DNA of 64,000 bases from Strigops habroptila (lineage: Eukaryota; Chordata; Aves; Psittaciformes; Psittacidae): the NCBI RefSeq assembly GCF_004027225.2, contig NC_044289.2:11015761-11079760 (forward strand), given 5' to 3'. Positions within the stretch are counted from its first letter, which is position 1, and each line of letters opens with the position of its first letter. Positions 59,401-64,000 of this stretch are shown piece after piece. Below the pieces are notes generated by a model. It ran no database searches, was not told the DNA's origin, and saw only the letters and a list, made by a program, of their open reading frames with translations. Made by a program: the position numbers and the translations under genes.

Positions 59401-61654
59401 TTGCTCATGATTTTATAATTCTCCTCTTCCCTTGACTGCATACTCTGTGACTGCATTAGCACCTGCCTCTGCACTTCTTAGACTCTCTATTTTCCTACCG
59501 TGTCATGGATACGTGAGTCATCTTATTTGCGATGTGCTGAGCTGAGTGAGAGTCATAGTAGAGTTGTGCGCTTCAAGGCCATTAGTAACGCTGCTAAAAC
59601 TTGCATAATATATTCTCCTGTGTCTAAATCCCTGAGAGATTGAGTAACTGTTTTCTTTTTCACCTCAAGTGACTATGGAACTGGATGAGTCACTGCTGTT
59701 ATGACAGAGGAATTGTAATCTTTGTGTCTTTCCAGTTTTGTTTGGCCAGAAATTTGTTTTATAGGACACCTTTGTCCAATCTCCTCTCAGTCAAGTCCTT
59801 AAAATGCCACCACAGGCCTTTTCACTGACTTCAGCTCACTTCAGATCATGTGCTCTGGTCTGGCAACTGCGTTCGTTTGGGTTATTGGTAAAACAGATGG
59901 AGATAAATGTTCACCTTTATCCAATACTCTGGAATGATATTACCAAGCGGTTTCATCTCATTATTTGTGGAAGCACCAGTGAAACTTAATAAAACCTTAT
60001 ATATATAAAAACCCCAAACAAACAAATCCCCTAACAAAACACAAACAGAGATATGCTGGAGGGAATATTTTGTACAAAAGATCTGCAGTGACATCTGTGA
60101 ATGAACCATGAAAGGGACTAGCAACAGATGGCTGGTAAAAAGGAGGAGGGAGTGAAAGGTGTCCTTTTGTGAGAGGTGAATGTGGTATCCCTGCAAACAG
60201 CATGGGGTGCTCAGACAGGGCCCTTTGGGGAGCAGGATCTGACACATAGGGGGTGGCACTGTTGTAGCAGCCCTTAGCCCTGCACCCACTGAGCTGGTAG
60301 TAACGGTCCCAGGAGGAGCCTTGCAGCCAGAGGCATTGCTGGAGCTTGGCACCTTCCCCATCCAGCCCCATAGGTGAGAGAGTGTTTGTGCACAGCCAGG
60401 CATCAGCCCCTGCTCCGCCTGGCAATGCTGATCTAGGCCTAGATTTGATGCTAGAGCACCTCAGGCTGCCCAGGACATTGAGGTTCCTCCTGCTTTTAAG
60501 GTAACCACTTCAAGATTGGGTAGCCACAATGCAAGCCGATCTTCTACTTGAGCATTGTCCAAGCACTCTTACAAATGTTGCTGAGTTTATTGTTTCAAAT
60601 GTTTTCATGATTCTTCCTTGTCTAACATATTTCTTTTTTTCTTCTTAAGCCAGGATTTATTTCCCCTGTGTCTGTGACCCCATCTCTCCCACGAGAGCCT
60701 GCACTGCAATCCAGCTGGCCAGCCTTCTTGCATCAACGATCACTGCAGCAGAACAGTTTCTAGTGGAACAATAGTAGGAGGAAAAGTCAGGAATTTCTGG
60801 ATTTAATCCTGCCTCGAGCATTAAGGAGTTGTGTGGCTTTAGGTGAGCCACAGGACTACGTGAGTCAATTTGTAATGTGAGAAAATAAGTGTATCCCAGA
60901 GCCATGGCAGGCTCCGTTTGTTCCTCTTTCCTCATGGCTCAAAATCAGATAAGTGCCTAACCCAATTTTTTCACGCATAAAAAGAGCAATCTGGGATCAT
61001 ACTGTCCATGGTCATTTATTTTAGCTGGAGATTTCTTTCACCCTCTTTTCCCGTTGTTCCCCACACTGGTGCTATTGCTTTCCATGAAGCTCTGAAGCTA
61101 GTGAAATAGTTTTTACTCATAAATCTTTTAAGTCATGTAAATCCTCCCAGCGTACCAGCTGACATTTTAGATGTTGCATTTTTGCACTCGTGCCAGGAAG
61201 CATTTAGCATGTTACAGTTGCTTATGTTGTTGTATTTTTTAAAGAAAGGAAAACAGTTCTTTCCTCTTGTGTCTCCAGCAGAGAGTCGACTGTTTCTCCT
61301 TGCGGACGGAGTTCACATGATCATATACATGCGTCAGATAAATCTTCCCACATTTGATATTTGCTAAGTTGAATGATTGTTATTCCAAAGCCAATAACTG
61401 GAATGGTTCTGTGATTTAACAGCTCCAGTGCAATTTTTTCTTCTGTTCACAAGCTTTAAAGAAATGAAGTCTAAAAATTTAAATCCTTCAACTTAGAAAG
61501 ACTCATTAACCAAACACTCTCAACCCCATTATCTTCACAAATATTTCTCCCTGTTTGTTTAAAGCTGGCCAAGAGTTCCAAAAATACTCCTAAGATAACA
61601 AAAATGGGCATCAAGTTTGGAAAGGAACTCTGTATTTAGAAATCCTGAACTACT

Positions 61655-61667
61655 GGGGGGGGGGGGG
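61655..61667 (+). repeat. G13 homopolymer
   Basis: Thirteen consecutive G. It may be length-variable or an assembly uncertainty. Confidence 0.85.
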
Positions 61668-62223
61668 TTGGCTTTGCTGTTAACTCTTCTGGTTGCTCTG
61701 AACCTCCATTGCATTGGAGAGTGAGTCATGGCACTCTTCATAGAAATGTTTTTCCCATCCTAGATGGCTTAGGAGAAAAAAGTACCCTGGGGGAGTCTAA
61801 TAACACAATACTATCTGTAGTCACATCATTGAATTCAATAGGGTTGCTGCTTGAGAGAGTCTAAATCAGTTTGCCCAAGGCAGTGTAGGGCAGAAGCTGA
61901 CAAGGCTCAGTATTCGCCATGTCCATGTGCACTGGAGACCAAAACAGTCATAAGCTTAACTCTGGAAGGGAAGGAAGGGGAAGAACTGAGAGCTGAGTGT
62001 TGATTTATCAATGGATCTTACAAACTGGCTTCCTGCTGCAAAACACACTCGAGAGCACTGAGCCTGTACTACAAATTCACACACACAAAGTTTTAAAATG
62101 TATGGTGAGGGTGTCATGATACTGCAAAATTGAGTGTTCACAGGAAACCAAAGCAGGACACCTTGCTAAGCTTGACCTCCACAGTGTTTCACTGGCAGAA
62201 GCAGAGTGATTGCCCCCTAATAT

Positions 62224-62299
62224 GAGTAATAGTTAAGTTCTGAATTTGCTCTTTGTGATAAGTAATAGTTCAGTCCTGCATTTGCTGTCTTTGTGAGAT
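62224..62299 (+). repeat. imperfect tandem duplication, about 37 bp unit
   Basis: GTAATAGTTAAGTTCTGAAT, then TTGCTCTTTGTGAT, is followed directly by GTAATAGTTCAGTCCTGCAT, then TTGCTGTCTTTGTGAG. Two copies with a few changes. Confidence 0.8.
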
Positions 62300-64000
62300 A
62301 ATGGCAAAAGGCTGTTCGTGGTTTTTTCAGGCTCTGAAGGATGGCTTACAATTTTTACTTAAAATGTGTGTTATTATAACTGTATTTGTTGCTGTGTTTT
62401 TAGGGGTCTGTCCAGAACCCAGTGCCTTGACAGACCAGCAATGCAGTTCTTGTGAATATGTGGATGTTTTCTTTTCAAAGCTGTTTTTTCCAAGCACGTA
62501 TTTAGTGCCATTACAGTTTTCAACCAATTTCACGCAAAGGCCATCAAAGCAAAGCAGAAACAGATGCACTGGTGCCCATGTGCATGTCAGAAAATTTCAC
62601 CACACTAGCAGTGGTTTCTGGGCTGAGAAATAGTCCCTGCAAGAACACAGAGCCTTTGGTGAGATACAGCAGTATAAGCAAGGTTTATACTCTTTTCCTT
62701 CCCTGCTTGGATGGGTTTCATCTCGCTGCCTTGAAGCTGCCTATAAGGTAAGTATCTACTCCAAGCTTTCCCTCTAGCCAGTGAAGATGACAGATGGGAT
62801 AAATTTGTTCTCCGATACCTGATATACCACCACTCCCTTAATCCTGGCCTCTATTTACTGTCACAGCAACTTTGATGTCTTATTTTTAGATAAGGTTCTG
62901 TGGCTTTAGAATTAAAATCTCATTGTAGCCAGATACTAATTGCAGTGAAAAAAACCAACGTGCAAAACCTGACGCATGCTGGTCAATGAGGAATATGCTG
63001 GGCACTGGTAATCTCGACTCTATTATCTGCCTGTAGGGGTTGAAATTTGGTTAGCATTATGTGGTTAGGCACCAGCTGGTGTTAAGATGTTGCTTAACTG
63101 AAGAGCCATTATTTACAGTTAATAAAGTGGATACCATGACACATTCCTTATGGCGTAGATGTGCTATCATATCTTGGCAACCGTAGCAGGAGGAATTATT
63201 CTGCCTGGCTTGCAGTCTTGTCTTCATTGTAAAAGGAAAAATAATGAGGGTGTAATTACTCAGCCTGGAACTAAATGAACTCAACTGAAAATGCTGAATG
63301 ATGAAAAATGACTTCTAACAGCTTCCCGAGCTTCGCTTGTTTGGATGGCATCACCAATGGTGCCAGTGTCAGCTCCTGGCTCTTGCTGGGCTGGATCCAC
63401 AGCCAGCAGGCACAGCTCAATTGTTTGGTTGGTGGTAGTGTCCCAGTTTGAAGTACTGGTAAGCCTTGCCAAAATAACCTGTTTACATGGGGAAGTCAGC
63501 ATGCAGCAAATTAGGATGAATTCACAGCACACAAGCCCCCTGTACTAATTTTTGGGGTAAAGAACCCCCTCATGTAGTAGTTTATATCAGTAATTCCTTT
63601 GCAGGTGAGATCACACACTCCTCCCTCCAACATTTCAATATCAAGTCTATGAGGTTTCTCTAATTTTGCAACTTAAGTTTATCTAATAAACTGGTAGATT
63701 CAACAAGTTGTCTTTTTTTTTTGCTTTGTGCAAATAAAGACAGGAAAAGGGGGGGGTCTGTCCTTTCATTAAATCTAGTTCTCAGTTTCACACAATTCCT
63801 TGTTAGCCAACAATGCAACAGCTAGCAGACTTCTCAAATTGGTTTAGATACCGAAAAGCTGGTGACCTTCTGCCTTCAGCACAGAAGTGGTGTGTCTGGT
63901 GGAGCGATGAGGATGAACTTCCCATAGCAATGAAGAGGTATAAAGGAACACTTCCAGATGCCCAACCGGCTACATTCTTGTTCAACTCATCCTTGAAGAC

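Larger units (their letters stand above)
56401..64000. other. region upstream of SERINC3, no supported exon
   Basis: AT-rich DNA with many short random frames. By synteny PKIG should follow on the plus strand, but its inhibitor motif (FISCDRTGRRNA-like) is not visible; its noncoding 5' exon could be here unseen. Notable items are an imperfect tandem duplication at 62224-62299, a G13 run at 61655-61667 and an isolated minus-strand frame at 63281-63532. Confidence 0.6.

Noticed and set aside
59880-60425. Overlapping minus-strand frames of 142-173 codons
   Set aside because: No recognisable domain, the two frames shadow each other, and there are no plausible splice sites.
62301-62633. 110-codon plus-strand frame with a hydrophobic stretch
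   Set aside because: One hydrophobic run in AT-rich DNA, no known family and no splice or promoter context.
56401-64000. PKIG coding exon expected by synteny
   Set aside because: The protein kinase inhibitor motif with FISCDRTGRRNA-like residues was not found in any frame; coding exons probably lie beyond the window.

Overview
This is vertebrate, almost certainly avian, nuclear DNA. It carries three intron-split genes recognisable by protein sequence: HNF4A (+ strand), TTPAL (+) and SERINC3 (-). The order matches the vertebrate HNF4A-TTPAL-SERINC3 block (human chromosome 20q13, chicken chromosome 20). Many fragments of the CR1 LINE family, the dominant interspersed repeat of birds, together with short introns, point to a bird. 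I cannot name the species.

Layout. Positions 1-11,385 hold no coding exon that I recognise and form the upstream flank of HNF4A. HNF4A occupies about 11.39-30.27 kb: a P1-type promoter, ten coding exons (11666-28187) that join into an intact 464-residue nuclear receptor, and a 3' UTR of about 2 kb. From 30.3 to 37.4 kb the DNA is intergenic, with CR1 tails, one duplicated segment of about 100 bp and a striking 28-bp palindrome. A CpG island at 37.5-37.9 kb is the likely TTPAL promoter. The four TTPAL coding exons (39234-43566) give a 339-residue CRAL-TRIO lipid-transfer protein, followed by a long 3' UTR. SERINC3 is convergent with TTPAL: ten coding exons on the minus strand (55721 down to 48258) give a 472-residue multipass membrane protein, with a CpG-island promoter at 55.3-56.14 kb that contains four CCAAT boxes. 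From 56.15 to 64.0 kb there is a CR1 and then intergenic DNA without a supported exon; PKIG would be expected next by synteny, but I do not see its coding sequence.

All three reading frames join without frameshift or stop, and 20 of the 21 introns use GT-AG. The exception is HNF4A intron 5, which has a GC donor. Other points worth a second look are HNF4A intron 7 (282 nt, fully open and in frame with both neighbours), the absence of a donor where mammals make the HNF4-alpha-2 insertion, and a 36-bp minisatellite nested inside a CR1 in SERINC3 intron 3. The three genes are not a functional pathway; they are neighbours in a conserved syntenic block. I found no new multi-gene system, CRISPR array or RNA gene.
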